64,000 nt of DNA. Origin: Paenibacillus pinisoli (lineage in GTDB: Bacteria > Bacillota > Bacilli > Paenibacillales > Paenibacillaceae). The stretch lies in contig NZ_QXQB01000001.1 of the NCBI RefSeq assembly GCF_003605435.1, positions 744,001-808,000 on the forward strand, read 5' to 3'. The notes under the pieces are model-generated. The model was not told where the DNA came from. It saw only the letters and a list, made by a program, of their open reading frames with translations, and made no database searches. The position numbers and the translations under genes are program-made. Numbering within the stretch: the stretch's first letter is position 1; the number at the start of each line of letters is the position of its first letter. Below are positions 8,975-17,778 of this stretch, piece after piece.

Positions 8975-9460
8975 TCACCTCATTTTGTTGTAATCGATCT
9001 CCTCTGCCAGCATTTCCGTAATGGCACCTTGAATTTCAACCGTGTCCGGTGTGCACAGAAAAATGTTAGGACCGAGCTTGGAGATGCTGCCGCTTAAAGC
9101 GTACACTGTACCGCTTAAGAAATCAACAATGCGAAGGGCGAGGTCACTTCTGACGCGCTGCAGGTTAACAATGACCGCACGGCGCGAGCGCAGATGATCC
9201 GCAATCTCCTGCGCCTCGTCATAGGAACGAGGCTCGCTGAGAACGACCCGAACGTTTTTCTGCGAGTGGATGCTGACGACATTGCTGCCTCCACCGGAAG
9301 CGCCGCCCGTAATTCCGCTATTGTTCCTTAAGTTTCTACGTGTCTCGAACGGCGAGGTTTCAGACTCTTGTTCTTCCGTTTGCGTGACGCGCTCCCGCTC
9401 GACTACTTCTTCCTCTTCCTGCAGGCCAAAAAAGTTCATAAACCGGTTCATGACGCTCAT
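8975..9460 (-). CDS. sepF: Cell division protein SepF
   Basis: 161 residues. An N-terminal amphipathic membrane-binding helix ([13 protein letters not shown]) is followed by a charged, probably flexible linker (residues 15-65) and the globular C-terminal domain ([20 protein letters not shown] onward). SepF binds the C-terminal tail of FtsZ, tethers Z-ring filaments to the membrane and can partly replace FtsA. The target tail is visible in FtsZ of this window. It is four bases from ylmE and its ribosome site GGAGG lies at that junction. Confidence 0.95.
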   Translation of the reverse strand: MSVMNRFMNFFGLQEEEEVVERERVTQTEEQESETSPFETRRNLRNNSGITGGASGGGSNVVSIHSQKNVRVVLSEPRSYDEAQEIADHLRSRRAVIVNLQRVRSDLALRIVDFLSGTVYALSGSISKLGPNIFLCTPDTVEIQGAITEMLAEEIDYNKMR

Positions 9461-9463
9461 TCC

Positions 9464-10177
9464 TCATTCCTCCTCTTTCCCGACTAATGTTGTGCCAAGC
9501 CGAATCCATGTTGCGCCTTCTTCTATGGCGACCTCAAAATCATTAGACATGCCCATCGACAGATGAATCAAATGCTCCGCATGGGGAGATGAGGCTTTGA
9601 CCTCATCACGCAGCTGGCGAAGCGCCCGGAACACCGGTCTCGTCTCCTCCGGCTCCGCTTCATACGGCGCCATCGTCATGAGGCCGATTGGCTTCACGCC
9701 CGGATAATCCGCAAGCTTGTCCAGAAATGCGGGCAATTCCTCCGGTTGAAGCCCATGCTTGGACTCCTCGCCGGACACATTGACTTGAATAAAGCAAGGG
9801 ACGATTAGGCCGAGCTGCGCAGCGCGCTTATGGATCGCTTCCGCTAGCGACAGCCTGTCCAGCGAGTGTATGTATGTGAATTTTCCGATGACGTCCTTGA
9901 CTTTATTCGTCTGCAGGGAACCAATAAAATGCCACACCGGCTTCTCTTCATCCGGCGCCTGCTCTCCGCCGCTAAGCGCATGCCACTTCTCCTGCGCATC
10001 CTGCCAGCGGTTCTCGCCTAGATTCGACAGGCCGCTATTATAAGCTTCCCTGGCCGTATCCAGCGACACATATTTGGTTACCGCAATAATATGAACATCT
10101 TCCCTCTGCCGGCCCGAGCGCTCGCAAGCTGCGGCGATTCTCTCTTCTACCGACCGGATTCTCTCTTGCATAGACAT
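9464..10177 (-). CDS. ylmE: PLP-binding protein YlmE (YggS family)
   Basis: 237 residues of the YggS/PROSC family, which binds pyridoxal phosphate on a TIM barrel and keeps vitamin B6 and amino-acid pools balanced. The PLP-lysine motif is VHIIAVTKYVS; FIQVNVSGEESKHG and LSMGMSNDFEVAIEEGATWIR are family stretches. The start is the ATG at 10175-10177, preceded by AGGAAAGGTG; longer in-frame extensions lack a ribosome site and run into pgeF. The gap to pgeF is eight bases. Confidence 0.93.
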   Translation of the reverse strand: MSMQERIRSVEERIAAACERSGRQREDVHIIAVTKYVSLDTAREAYNSGLSNLGENRWQDAQEKWHALSGGEQAPDEEKPVWHFIGSLQTNKVKDVIGKFTYIHSLDRLSLAEAIHKRAAQLGLIVPCFIQVNVSGEESKHGLQPEELPAFLDKLADYPGVKPIGLMTMAPYEAEPEETRPVFRALRQLRDEVKASSPHAEHLIHLSMGMSNDFEVAIEEGATWIRLGTTLVGKEEE

Positions 10178-10185
10178 CTTTGCTT

Positions 10186-11070
10186 TCACCTTTCCTGAAG
10201 GCCAATCCAGCTGGCCATTCGTCCCGTTTTGCCGCCTTCTACCCGATAGGAGTAGAATAAATCCGTGCGGCATCCGGTGCACCAAGTAGTTAATTCGATA
10301 CGACTCGGCAAAATTCCTGCTTTTATCATAATCTGTCGGTTTAATTCTTTCAAGTTTAGAGAAGCTTTTCCATTTTTCTTCCTTTGCATGCAGCTCTCCC
10401 GTTCGCCCTCAGGGAGCTTCAGTTCATCCATTACCCGGTCAACCTCAGTGACCACGAGTCCGTCAACCTCATAGCAGCAATCCCCGATGGAAGGTCCGAT
10501 AGCGGCCAAAATTTGATCCGGGCGAACGCCGTACGCGCTCGCCATAGCCTCTGCGGTACGCGCCGCAATCCCTCCTACCGTACCCCTCCAGCCGGCATGT
10601 GCCAGCGCTACCGCGCCAGCCTCAGGCGCGTAGAAATAAAGCGGCACGCAATCCGCATAAAAGGAAGTCAGCAGCACGCCAGGCACATCCGTCATCAGCG
10701 CATCGCATCCTGCGATCGTATCGTCCATGCGTTCTCTGCCTTTGCCCCGCTCCGCCAGCGTCACTTGCGCGACTCGGCTGCCATGAACCTGCTCGGTGCA
10801 GGTCCATGCCTCGAACGGCCATCCCAGCGCTTCCGTCACGCGCTTCCGATTCAAGATAACAGCCTCCTCGTCGTCTCCGACATGAAGGCCTATATTCAGT
10901 CCCGTCCATGGCTCTGCGCTGACGCCGCCGCCCCTGCCCGTAAAGCCCGCAGTCAGCCTTTTGTCAGCTTCCATCCATTCCGGCAACAAAAAAAGCGAAG
11001 GCTCCTTCGCTGTATCTTCTCTCTTGCTTTGTACAAAAGCTTCCATTCTCTCACCCCATGAGTTGGACAT
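10186..11070 (-). CDS. pgeF: Peptidoglycan editing factor PgeF (YlmD)
   Basis: 294 residues of the multicopper-oxidase-like family (formerly DUF152, Pfam Cu-oxidase_4). Members remove wrongly inserted residues from UDP-MurNAc peptides or act on purine nucleosides. The metal-site residues are visible in LTSFYADCVPLYFY and ALAHAGWRGTVGG, and the C-terminal part has AIGPSIGDCCYEV. I chose the ATG at 11068-11070, with GGGGAG about seven bases upstream; an ATG at 11046 after GGGGTGAG is a second option. It sits directly upstream of ylmE in the ylm operon. Confidence 0.9.
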   Translation of the reverse strand: MSNSWGERMEAFVQSKREDTAKEPSLFLLPEWMEADKRLTAGFTGRGGGVSAEPWTGLNIGLHVGDDEEAVILNRKRVTEALGWPFEAWTCTEQVHGSRVAQVTLAERGKGRERMDDTIAGCDALMTDVPGVLLTSFYADCVPLYFYAPEAGAVALAHAGWRGTVGGIAARTAEAMASAYGVRPDQILAAIGPSIGDCCYEVDGLVVTEVDRVMDELKLPEGERESCMQRKKNGKASLNLKELNRQIMIKAGILPSRIELTTWCTGCRTDLFYSYRVEGGKTGRMASWIGLQER

Positions 11071-11117
11071 AAACAGCTCCCCAGACCGGGCAAGCCGCCT
11101 ATGTCCAGTGTACCCCC

Positions 11118-11399
11118 TCACGCGCGGACGTGCAAATCATCCTCGTCAGACCGCAGCGCCTTCGCCTCATCCATCCGGACCAGAACGACATCCGCTCCGA
11201 TCTTGACGATATTCCGCCATGGGATGACCATTTCCGTTCCATTGCTTCCGAACAGGCCGAATACTTTCGTATACTGCGGCACGACAATGGAATCAATGCG
11301 CCCTTGGCGAAGGTCAAGCTCCAGGTCGCTGATGTGTCCCAGTTTTTTTCCGTCCACAATGTTGATTACGTCTTTGGACTGAAAATCGGAAATTTTCAT
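11118..11399 (-). CDS. ylmC: YlmC/YmxH-family PRC-barrel protein
   Basis: 93 residues with a PRC-barrel-like fold: MKISDFQSKDVINIVDGKKL then repeated short beta segments. Members are small, soluble and of unknown function, and are often near sporulation or division genes. The start ATG follows GTGGTGATCCAAA. It lies 48 bases upstream of pgeF. The ATP-binding-cassette gene ylmA, which separates sigG and ylmC in B. subtilis, is missing here. Confidence 0.85.
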   Translation of the reverse strand: MKISDFQSKDVINIVDGKKLGHISDLELDLRQGRIDSIVVPQYTKVFGLFGSNGTEMVIPWRNIVKIGADVVLVRMDEAKALRSDEDDLHVRA

Positions 11400-11597
11400 T
11401 TTGGATCACCACATTTCCTGCGAATTGTTCAAACGCAGCCTCTAGTATTCAGTATATGATCCATTCGCCCAATATGTCCCCTTCACATGAACAAGAAGAC
11501 ATGATACTTTTATTGGACGGATTACTCACACTTAGAAAAAATGGTACATGGCTTGTTATTGTAGGCGACCATGACCCTACTGCTATTGAGCTAACGC

Positions 11598-11632
11598 AAA
11601 GACGGCAGCGCCATATTGGCGATGCCGTCTTT
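11598..11632 (-). terminator. Hairpin after sigG
   Basis: A 10-bp stem AAAGACGGCA/TGCCGTCTTT is extended by an inner GCGCCA/TGGCGA. It begins 12 bases past the sigG stop. The T-run is short (TTTGCGTT), so termination strength is uncertain. The 244-bp gap 11400-11643 otherwise holds only the ylmC upstream region. Confidence 0.65.
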
Positions 11633-11643
11633 GCTGCTGCACG

Positions 11644-12426
11644 TTAAGTTTTCACATGCTTTTGCATCTGCTGGATCGCCGACTTTTCCAGCCGGGATAC
11701 CTGCGCTTGCGAGATGCCGATTTCGTCGGCTACCTCCATCTGGGTCTTGCCTTCGAAGAACCGCATCGACAGAATCATCTTCTCCCGGTCGTTCAGCTTG
11801 TGCATCGCCTCGCGCAGCGCGATCTCCTCAATCCACGATACATCCTTGTTGCGGTCGTCGCTAATTTGATCCATCACATAGATGGGATCTCCCCCGTCAT
11901 GATAGATCGGCTCGAACAATGACACCGGGTCCTGAATCGCATCAAGCGCGAACACGACATCTTCCTTCGGCACGTTCAGCGCCTCCGAGATCTCAAAGAT
12001 CGTCGGCTCCCTGGAATTTTTGTTCGTCAGGCTGTCGCGTACTTGCAACGCCTTGTAGGCAATATCTCTGAGGCTCCGGGACACCCTGATCGGGTTGTTG
12101 TCGCGCAGATAGCGCCGAATTTCCCCGATAATCATAGGCACGGCATAGGTGGAAAATTTAACGTTTTGACTAAGGTCGAAATTATCGATCGCCTTCATAA
12201 GTCCGATGCAGCCCACCTGGAACAGGTCGTCTACAAACTCTCCCCTATTGTTGAACCGCTGGATGACGCTCAGAACGAGCCGCAAATTGCCGTTCACCAA
12301 TTTCTCTCTTGCTGCCCATTCACCCCGGGCTTGCAACGCCGTAAACAGCTCCCTCATTTCGACGTTGGTCAATACAGGCAGTTTCGCGGTATCCACACCA
12401 CAGATCTCGACTTTATTTCGGGTCAA
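11644..12426 (-). CDS. sigG: Forespore sigma factor SigG
   Basis: 260 residues, exactly the B. subtilis length. It directs late forespore transcription. The start is TTG at 12424-12426, preceded by GGGAGG at seven bases; translation from there gives LTRNKVEICGVDTAKLPVL, matching the known SigG N-terminus. Region 2 has EFVDDLFQVGCIGLMKAIDN and STYAVPMIIGEIRRYLRDN; region 4 ends with TQMEVADEIGISQAQVSRLE, the -35-binding helix-turn-helix. In-frame extensions further upstream have no family support. It follows the sigE terminator, so it needs its own promoter; I see only a weak GAATA...GATAATG sigma-F/G-like pair upstream. Confidence 0.96.
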   Translation of the reverse strand: MTRNKVEICGVDTAKLPVLTNVEMRELFTALQARGEWAAREKLVNGNLRLVLSVIQRFNNRGEFVDDLFQVGCIGLMKAIDNFDLSQNVKFSTYAVPMIIGEIRRYLRDNNPIRVSRSLRDIAYKALQVRDSLTNKNSREPTIFEISEALNVPKEDVVFALDAIQDPVSLFEPIYHDGGDPIYVMDQISDDRNKDVSWIEEIALREAMHKLNDREKMILSMRFFEGKTQMEVADEIGISQAQVSRLEKSAIQQMQKHVKT

Positions 12427-12514
12427 CGTGATTACCTCCCAAGGAGAAACATTAATGTTCATTATCTCCCCGGACCCTCTTTTTATTCCTATTCTGACAT
12501 CCTTCGACAAATGC

Positions 12515-12536
12515 AAAAGGGGCGCGTATGCGCCCC
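12515..12536 (-). terminator. Intrinsic terminator after sigE
   Basis: The stem GGGGCGCG...CGCGCCCC is a near-perfect palindrome of GGGGCGCGTATGCGCCCC (12519-12536), followed by TTTT on the minus strand. It begins six bases past the sigE stop and separates the spoIIG operon from sigG. Confidence 0.8.
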
Positions 12537-12541
12537 GTCCT

Positions 12542-13264
12542 TTATACCATCTTATTAAATTCCTTGCGCAGCCGTTTAATAATCCGCTTCTCAAGCCTTG
12601 AAATATAAGATTGCGAAATGCCCAGCATATCGGCGACATCCTTCTGCGTCTTCTCTTCCCCGTCCGCCAGACCGAAGCGAAGCTCCATAATGATGCGCTC
12701 CCGCTCCGACAGCTTGTCGAGCGCCTTGTGCAGCAGCTTGCGGTCCACCTGCTCCTCAATATTCCGGTAGATCGTATCGTTCTCCGTGCCAAGCACATCC
12801 GAGAGAAGCAGCTCATTGCCATCCCAATCGATATTCAGCGGTTCATCGAACGACACTTCGGTTCTTGTCTTGCTGTTGCGGCGCAGGTACATCAAGATTT
12901 CATTTTCGATACAGCGCGAAGCGTAAGTAGCGAGCTTGATTTTTTTCTCCGGGTCAAATGTATTAACCGCCTTGATCAGTCCAATTGCCCCAATGGAAAC
13001 CAGGTCCTCAATGTGAATCCCCGTATTCTCAAATTTTCTGGCTATATAGACCACGAGCCGCAGATTGCGCTCGATGAGCATCGCCCGTATCGCCGAGTCG
13101 CCTGAAGGCAGCTTCTCCAGCAAATATTCCTCTTCCTCTCGCGTCAAGGGAGGAGGCAACGCCTCGCTGCCGCCGATATAATAAAGTTCTTCGCTCTTTA
13201 GTCCGAATAAAAATAAAATCCGATAATAATATAATTGCAGTATCAGTTTATACTTGACGAGCAT
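12542..13264 (-). CDS. sigE: Mother-cell sigma factor SigE (pro-protein)
   Basis: 240 residues. It is made as inactive pro-sigma-E and is activated when SpoIIGA removes the N-terminal pro-sequence (here within [20 protein letters not shown]). Region 2 contains [20 protein letters not shown] and [17 protein letters not shown]; region 4 ends [21 protein letters not shown] chose the ATG at 13264, since GGGGAGGG lies about nine bases upstream; the ATG three codons earlier directly abuts that site. It lies 38 bases downstream of spoIIGA. Confidence 0.96.
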   Translation of the reverse strand: MLVKYKLILQLYYYRILFLFGLKSEELYYIGGSEALPPPLTREEEEYLLEKLPSGDSAIRAMLIERNLRLVVYIARKFENTGIHIEDLVSIGAIGLIKAVNTFDPEKKIKLATYASRCIENEILMYLRRNSKTRTEVSFDEPLNIDWDGNELLLSDVLGTENDTIYRNIEEQVDRKLLHKALDKLSERERIIMELRFGLADGEEKTQKDVADMLGISQSYISRLEKRIIKRLRKEFNKMV

Positions 13265-13302
13265 GTGGCCCATCCCTCCCCGATGAAGTGTGCGTATAAA
13301 AC

Positions 13303-14223
13303 TTACGTTTGTACCATAGCTGGATGGATAATCGCTTGATAAGCCCCATCTGCCGCAAGCTTGCCGCCATCGAATCCAATCAACACCCTGTTTGTTTCAA
13401 ATACTTGTCCTTCGCGTTCTACTTCAACCGAATCGGGCTTAAGTGCAAGCATAAATTGCGAGCCTCTATTCACGCCCCGATAAGGCACCAGCCGCAGCCT
13501 GTCTTGCCACTCGAACGATGAATCTGCATCCATTCCCGCAATTAAACGGTCGACTCCGCCTTCCTTTACACTCTTGATCCATGAAGCCGGCAGGGCTCCT
13601 TCCCAGCGGGAAACTTCCATAACCATAACCGGTGTTCGCGTGAGCGGATCATACAGCTGATTGCCTGTATCAATCAAACCTGTGCACGCATACGTCTTGT
13701 CCCCTATCGTCACTTTGACTTCTGCCATATGACTCTGAACAAGCTCGCGTTCCCGCCGTCCGGTCATAACAGCCCGGTATACATACAGCCCAATCGCCAA
13801 TGCAGCAGCCAAATAAAAGATCGACAGCTTGATTTCGGCCTGTATGCTGCCTCCGGCAATAGTCAGCGTCTTCCACATCGCTCCTGACCCTTGCATGAAC
13901 AAATAATACAATCCGAGCACCGCGCCCGCAGCGACGAAGTTGACAGAGTAGAAGGCGGCCATGTTCCGTATATAATGCTGAAGCGACGAAAATCCGAACG
14001 CAATCCACACCATTACGAAGGAAAATAGGACCTTAACAGCGAGTGTAAACAGGAATGATAGCTGCGGATACAGCATAAGTACAACATAACAGGCTCCAAA
14101 AGCCGATGCAGCCAATATGCGCCACGGCCTTGGCTTCGTATGGCGCACCCAGGCTGTTGTCAGCAATACAGCGCCGTCTACCAGCAGCTCGCGCAAAAAC
14201 AAAATATCCACATATACTGTCAT
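13303..14223 (-). CDS. spoIIGA: Sigma-E processing peptidase SpoIIGA
   Basis: 306 residues, about the B. subtilis length. The N-terminal half (residues 1-155) has five to six hydrophobic segments and lies in the septal membrane; the C-terminal half is an aspartic protease-like domain with the active-site motif [14 protein letters not shown]. It cleaves pro-sigma-E in the mother cell after a forespore signal (SpoIIR). The ATG follows GGGAGGAGGAGG. It is the first gene of the spoIIG operon and has a candidate Spo0A-type promoter upstream. Confidence 0.96.
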   Translation of the reverse strand: MTVYVDILFLRELLVDGAVLLTTAWVRHTKPRPWRILAASAFGACYVVLMLYPQLSFLFTLAVKVLFSFVMVWIAFGFSSLQHYIRNMAAFYSVNFVAAGAVLGLYYLFMQGSGAMWKTLTIAGGSIQAEIKLSIFYLAAALAIGLYVYRAVMTGRRERELVQSHMAEVKVTIGDKTYACTGLIDTGNQLYDPLTRTPVMVMEVSRWEGALPASWIKSVKEGGVDRLIAGMDADSSFEWQDRLRLVPYRGVNRGSQFMLALKPDSVEVEREGQVFETNRVLIGFDGGKLAADGAYQAIIHPAMVQT

Positions 14224-14291
14224 GCAAGTCCTCCTCCTCCCTTTCTGCCGAAGCGAGGCATAGATTCGGTCTTGGGAGAACGATTGAGACT

Positions 14292-14358
14292 AGTATATGT
14301 TAATCGTATTTCAAAGTCTGTCTATTCATGACGGGTCCGCCCATCTTTTTTTGTCGAC
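14292..14358 (-). promoter_or_regulatory. Candidate spoIIG promoter with long spacer and a Spo0A-like box
   Basis: On the minus strand TAGACA (14319-14324) and TATACT (14292-14297) are separated by 21 bases, close to the unusual 22-base spacer known for the Spo0A-activated spoIIG promoter of B. subtilis. Upstream, TTTGTCGAC (14350-14358, plus-strand reading) matches eight of nine positions of the Spo0A box TTTGTCGAA. The arrangement is inferred, not proven. Confidence 0.5.
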
Positions 14359-14992
14359 TTCGCAAATAAAAAACGAGGTCCTGCCAATCCGCACTGAATT
14401 TAGAAAACGATTACAGCTTGCGTTGCGGCAGAACGTTGCTGCCATTCAACCGCCTCAATCTTTTCTGCAATCGAGAGAATCTATACTTCCCAAAAGTTGA
14501 GTTTTTCTGCAACAAGGCTTTTCTGCCTCAAAGATGCCTGCGCAGTGATATCATACACCGGCAACAGGGCTCACTCTCCCTTCTGCTCAGGAAACATGGC
14601 ATTTAGCAGATGGTGATTCGGTGATTCGGTGATTCGGTGATTGGCATTGGGCCCTAAATTCCTCTCAACAAAAATATATCCGCTTATCTAAAGCGAACTG
14701 CGCTTTGCTAATCCCAGTACAGCTCTTTATCTCGAAAATAGCCCATTCCTACTGATTCGTGTTGTCATCCTGGTCTATTGCGTGTTCATTTAAAATACCC
14801 TGTCCGCAATTTATTAATCTGCATATCCATCGTATAGTGCATTCTCACCGTATAAAACAAATCCAGCACAAAAATAATGTCGCTCACCAAATTAATGTCA
14901 TTCCCCTGAGCTGAAGGGAGAGTATGCCCTCTTTCAAATGCAGACTTACCTCTCAGGGAGCACAATCACATATCACTGCGTATCTCGCCAAA
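14359..14992. other. Gene-free stretch between spoIIGA and ftsZ
   Basis: No open frame here has a ribosome site or recognisable product. It contains the 8-bp tandem repeat (14612-14643) and a possible imperfect long hairpin from CCCTGAG (about 14906) to CTCAGGG (about 14958), with an inner AAGGG/CCCTT. Otherwise I see nothing definable. Confidence 0.6.
14612..14643. repeat. 8-bp tandem repeat, four units
   Basis: GGTGATTC occurs three times in direct succession, followed by GGTGATTG. The unit length is not a multiple of three and no gene crosses it. Such tracts can change copy number by slippage. Confidence 0.9.
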
Positions 14993-15032
14993 TAAAAAAA
15001 ATGACGGTACAGGAGAAAATCCTGACCGTCAT
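14993..15032 (-). terminator. Intrinsic terminator after ftsZ
   Basis: A stem of ATGACGGT...ACCGTCAT with inner CAGGA/TCCTG (15001-15032) is followed by TTTTTTTT on the minus strand. It closes the ftsA-ftsZ unit 57 bases past the ftsZ stop. Confidence 0.9.
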
Positions 15033-15088
15033 TTTCGTATTTATGGGCCATGTCAGCACCGAGATGCTATGTGCAGGCTGATTGGTTC

Positions 15089-16201
15089 CTATCTGTCCGA
15101 GCGTGGCTGCTTGCGCAGGAACGCTGGGATTTCCAGCTGGTCGCTGGAAGTTCCAAGGCCAAAAGGCTTCACGCTGGAAGGATTGCTAGCCGTTTTCGGT
15201 TCTTGTTGAACCGATTCCTGCTGTCTGCGCGCTGGTTGAGAGTACGCTTTTGCTTCGAATCCTGTTGCGATTACCGTAACTTTGATCTCGTCCTTCATAT
15301 CTTCTTCAATGATTGCGCCAAAGATCATGTTCACATCCGGATCGGATGCGGAGATGACGATTTCTGCCGCTTCGTTGACTTCATACAGGGACAGGTTGCT
15401 GCCTCCTGTAATGTTCATAATTACGCCTCGCGCTCCATCGATCGACGTCTCCAGAAGCGGGCTCATGATCGCTTTGCGGGCTGCTTCAGCGGCACGGTTC
15501 TCGCCAGAAGCGATACCGATGCCCATCAGCGCGGAACCGCGCTCTGTCATGATTGTTTTTACGTCGGCAAAGTCAAGGTTAATCAGACCAGGTACTTGGA
15601 TCAGGTCGGAGATGCCTTGAACCGCTTGTCTAAGCACATTGTCCGCTTCGCGGAATGCTTCAAGCATCGGCGTCTTCTTGTCGACGATCTCAAGCAATCG
15701 GTCATTCGGAATGACGATCAGCGTGTCGACCTTTTCCTTCAGAGCTTCAATGCCTTGCTCCGCTTGTCCGGAGCGCTTGCGTCCCTCGAATGTGAACGGG
15801 CGTGTAACCACGCCAACCGTCAACGCCCCGCTTTCGCGGGCAATCTCTGCAATAACAGGAGCGGCGCCAGTACCGGTGCCCCCGCCCATGCCTGCCGTTA
15901 CAAAGACCATGTCGGAGCCCTTAAGCTGATTCATGATCAGCTCGCGGGATTCCTCTGCTGCTTTACTGCCTACGTCTGGATTGGCGCCCGCACCAAGTCC
16001 GCGAGTCAGCTTGTCGCCGATCTGAAGCTTGTGCTCGGATTTCGCCAGATGAAGCGCCTGCGCATCGGTATTCACCGTAATGAATTCAACGCCCTTTACA
16101 CCGTTCTCGATCATTCGGTTTACAGCATTGCTGCCGCCTCCGCCTACGCCTATTACTTTTATTTGAGCGAGCTGTTCAAGCTCCAAATCGAATTCCAACA
16201 T
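15089..16201 (-). CDS. ftsZ: Cell division GTPase FtsZ
   Basis: 370 residues. Tubulin-like GTPase that polymerises into the Z-ring at mid-cell and, in sporulation, at the poles. The nucleotide signature GGGTGTG is at about residues 106-112 and the N-terminal [17 protein letters not shown] is typical. A variable linker (about 317-352) precedes the conserved C-terminal tail [15 protein letters not shown], which binds FtsA and SepF, both encoded in this window. The ATG follows GGGGGAAAATGAGAG. It lies 18 bases after ftsA and is followed by a strong terminator. Confidence 0.98.
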   Translation of the reverse strand: MLEFDLELEQLAQIKVIGVGGGGSNAVNRMIENGVKGVEFITVNTDAQALHLAKSEHKLQIGDKLTRGLGAGANPDVGSKAAEESRELIMNQLKGSDMVFVTAGMGGGTGTGAAPVIAEIARESGALTVGVVTRPFTFEGRKRSGQAEQGIEALKEKVDTLIVIPNDRLLEIVDKKTPMLEAFREADNVLRQAVQGISDLIQVPGLINLDFADVKTIMTERGSALMGIGIASGENRAAEAARKAIMSPLLETSIDGARGVIMNITGGSNLSLYEVNEAAEIVISASDPDVNMIFGAIIEEDMKDEIKVTVIATGFEAKAYSQPARRQQESVQQEPKTASNPSSVKPFGLGTSSDQLEIPAFLRKQPRSDR

Positions 16202-16219
16202 CTCTCATTTTCCCCCAGT

Positions 16220-17479
16220 TCAAATAAATTCATTAAACATGTTTTTAATCCGCTCGAACATACCGGGTTTAGATGAAGGTGCAGGACCCGCTTTACGGCT
16301 TGGCGCTGAAGATGATGCCTTACTGTTCTTCACTGCGCCAGCGCCTCGAACGCCCATATACTTCGATACATATTGAATCATGCCCACACCGCTGCTATAG
16401 GCAGAATCCTTCACTCCGATATAATCAGGCAATGCTGTACGGACTGAGCTCTCCAGCTCTAACTGGGCTAGAGCGAGCGTGCCTGGAAGAGCGACCGCGC
16501 CGCCTGTAAGCACATATCCATTCACTTTATCGCCATAACCTAAACGGCGCACCTCTTGCCGGATCAGCTGGAAAATTTCCTGCATCCGCGGCTCGATGAT
16601 GCTAGCCAAGTCCCTTTGCGAAAATTCCTTCTCCACGTTGCTTCCCATGCGGGTAACCTTGAATTTCACGTCATCCGCAGCGTCAGCCACATTGGCACAG
16701 CCGTACTTCAGCTTGAACTTCTCCGCCTGATCGCTCTGCGTGCGCAAGCCGTATGCAATATCATTGGTCACAAATTCGCCGCCGATCGGCAGCGTCGAGA
16801 TGGCAGCGAGGCCGCCTTGCTCATACACGGCGATCGTAGTCGAAGCTGCTCCAATATCGGCAAGCACAGTTCCGATCATCTTCTCGTCCTTTGTCAGCGA
16901 CATTACGCCGGAAGCCAAGGACAGCAGGATGACGCCAGAAATGCGCAGCCCTGCCTTCTCTACACAACGCATTAAGTTATGTATGGCAGTTTTTGTACCC
17001 GTTACGATAGTTGCTTCCACTTCAAGCCTGACGCCGATCATGCCCCGAGGGTCGGATATGCCTTCAAGGCCATCCACCAAATACTGCTTCGGCACCAAAT
17101 TGATAATTTCCCGCTCCGGCGGCAGCGCGACGACTTTCGCGGCTTGCAGCACGCGTTCAATATCTTCTTCTCCGATTTCCCGATCCTCATTGGATACGGC
17201 AACAACGCCATGATTGGTCTGCAATCCAATATGATTGCCTTGTATACCGACATAAACATCGGATATCTGAATATCAACCATGCGCTCCGCATGCTCTACC
17301 GCGTTGCGGATGGACTGCACAGTCTGATCAATGTCGACGATTGCTCCCTTGCGTATACCCTCTGAGTCGGCAGATCCAACTCCAATAATATTAATGGCTC
17401 CATTGTTCATCTCGCCAATAATAGCACGAACCTTGGATGTACCGATGTCCAAACTGACGATGATGTCATTGCTGCTCAA
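16220..17479 (-). CDS. ftsA: Cell division actin-like protein FtsA
   Basis: 419 residues. ATPase of the actin/Hsp70 fold that tethers FtsZ to the membrane. Phosphate-binding stretches (VSLDIGTSKVRAIIGE at the start, DIGAASTTIAVYE, GYVLTGGAVALPG) and the C-terminal amphipathic helix MFERIKNMFNEFI are present. The start is TTG at 17477-17479, with GGAGGTG seven bases upstream; no better ATG exists nearby. A 299-bp control region with a sigma-H-type promoter lies upstream, so ftsAZ can be expressed apart from the rest of the cluster. Confidence 0.97.
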   Translation of the reverse strand: MSSNDIIVSLDIGTSKVRAIIGEMNNGAINIIGVGSADSEGIRKGAIVDIDQTVQSIRNAVEHAERMVDIQISDVYVGIQGNHIGLQTNHGVVAVSNEDREIGEEDIERVLQAAKVVALPPEREIINLVPKQYLVDGLEGISDPRGMIGVRLEVEATIVTGTKTAIHNLMRCVEKAGLRISGVILLSLASGVMSLTKDEKMIGTVLADIGAASTTIAVYEQGGLAAISTLPIGGEFVTNDIAYGLRTQSDQAEKFKLKYGCANVADAADDVKFKVTRMGSNVEKEFSQRDLASIIEPRMQEIFQLIRQEVRRLGYGDKVNGYVLTGGAVALPGTLALAQLELESSVRTALPDYIGVKDSAYSSGVGMIQYVSKYMGVRGAGAVKNSKASSSAPSRKAGPAPSSKPGMFERIKNMFNEFI

Positions 17480-17529
17480 CTCGCGGCACCTCCGTTCCCC
17501 AAATAATAATGAGTGCGTTTTATGTTGTG

Positions 17530-17622
17530 ATTATGAGTAAGTCTCTCTACTTATTCAACGCTCTTAATATTTTCCCTCTTTTTTCAACAAATTTTTCATA
17601 ACTTTCATGAAGTGTTGTCGAA
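17530..17622 (-). promoter_or_regulatory. ftsAZ control region: sigma-H promoter, sigma-A candidate, Spo0A-like box
   Basis: On the minus strand AGAGGGAAA (17571-17579), 11 bases, then GTTGAATAA (17551-17559) matches the sigma-H consensus at eight of nine and nine of nine positions. Overlapping it, TTGAAT-17-CATAAT (17553-17558 and 17530-17535) is a possible sigma-A promoter. GTTGTCGAA at 17614-17622 (plus-strand reading) resembles a Spo0A box at eight of nine positions. A sigma-H promoter for ftsAZ is known in B. subtilis; that it works here is inferred. Confidence 0.65.
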
Positions 17623-17778
17623 GTGTGGCTTCTATGCCGTTTTTTTAATAATTGAACTATGCGAAATTGGAAGCGGAATGGACATTGCGCCGCCTGCCGC
17701 AGCGCATGGTTATGCACATTCCTAGAAACATCGTAAATAAAATTCTACCATTCTTTCAAGGAATTTAGTAGTCTCTTT

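Noticed and set aside
11456..11647. A 63-codon plus-strand frame between ylmC and sigG
   Set aside because: No ribosome site before any start, and its last part overlaps the sigG hairpin and stop. No recognisable product.
14297..14606. Short plus-strand frames between spoIIGA and ftsZ
   Set aside because: They lack ribosome sites and overlap the spoIIG promoter region.
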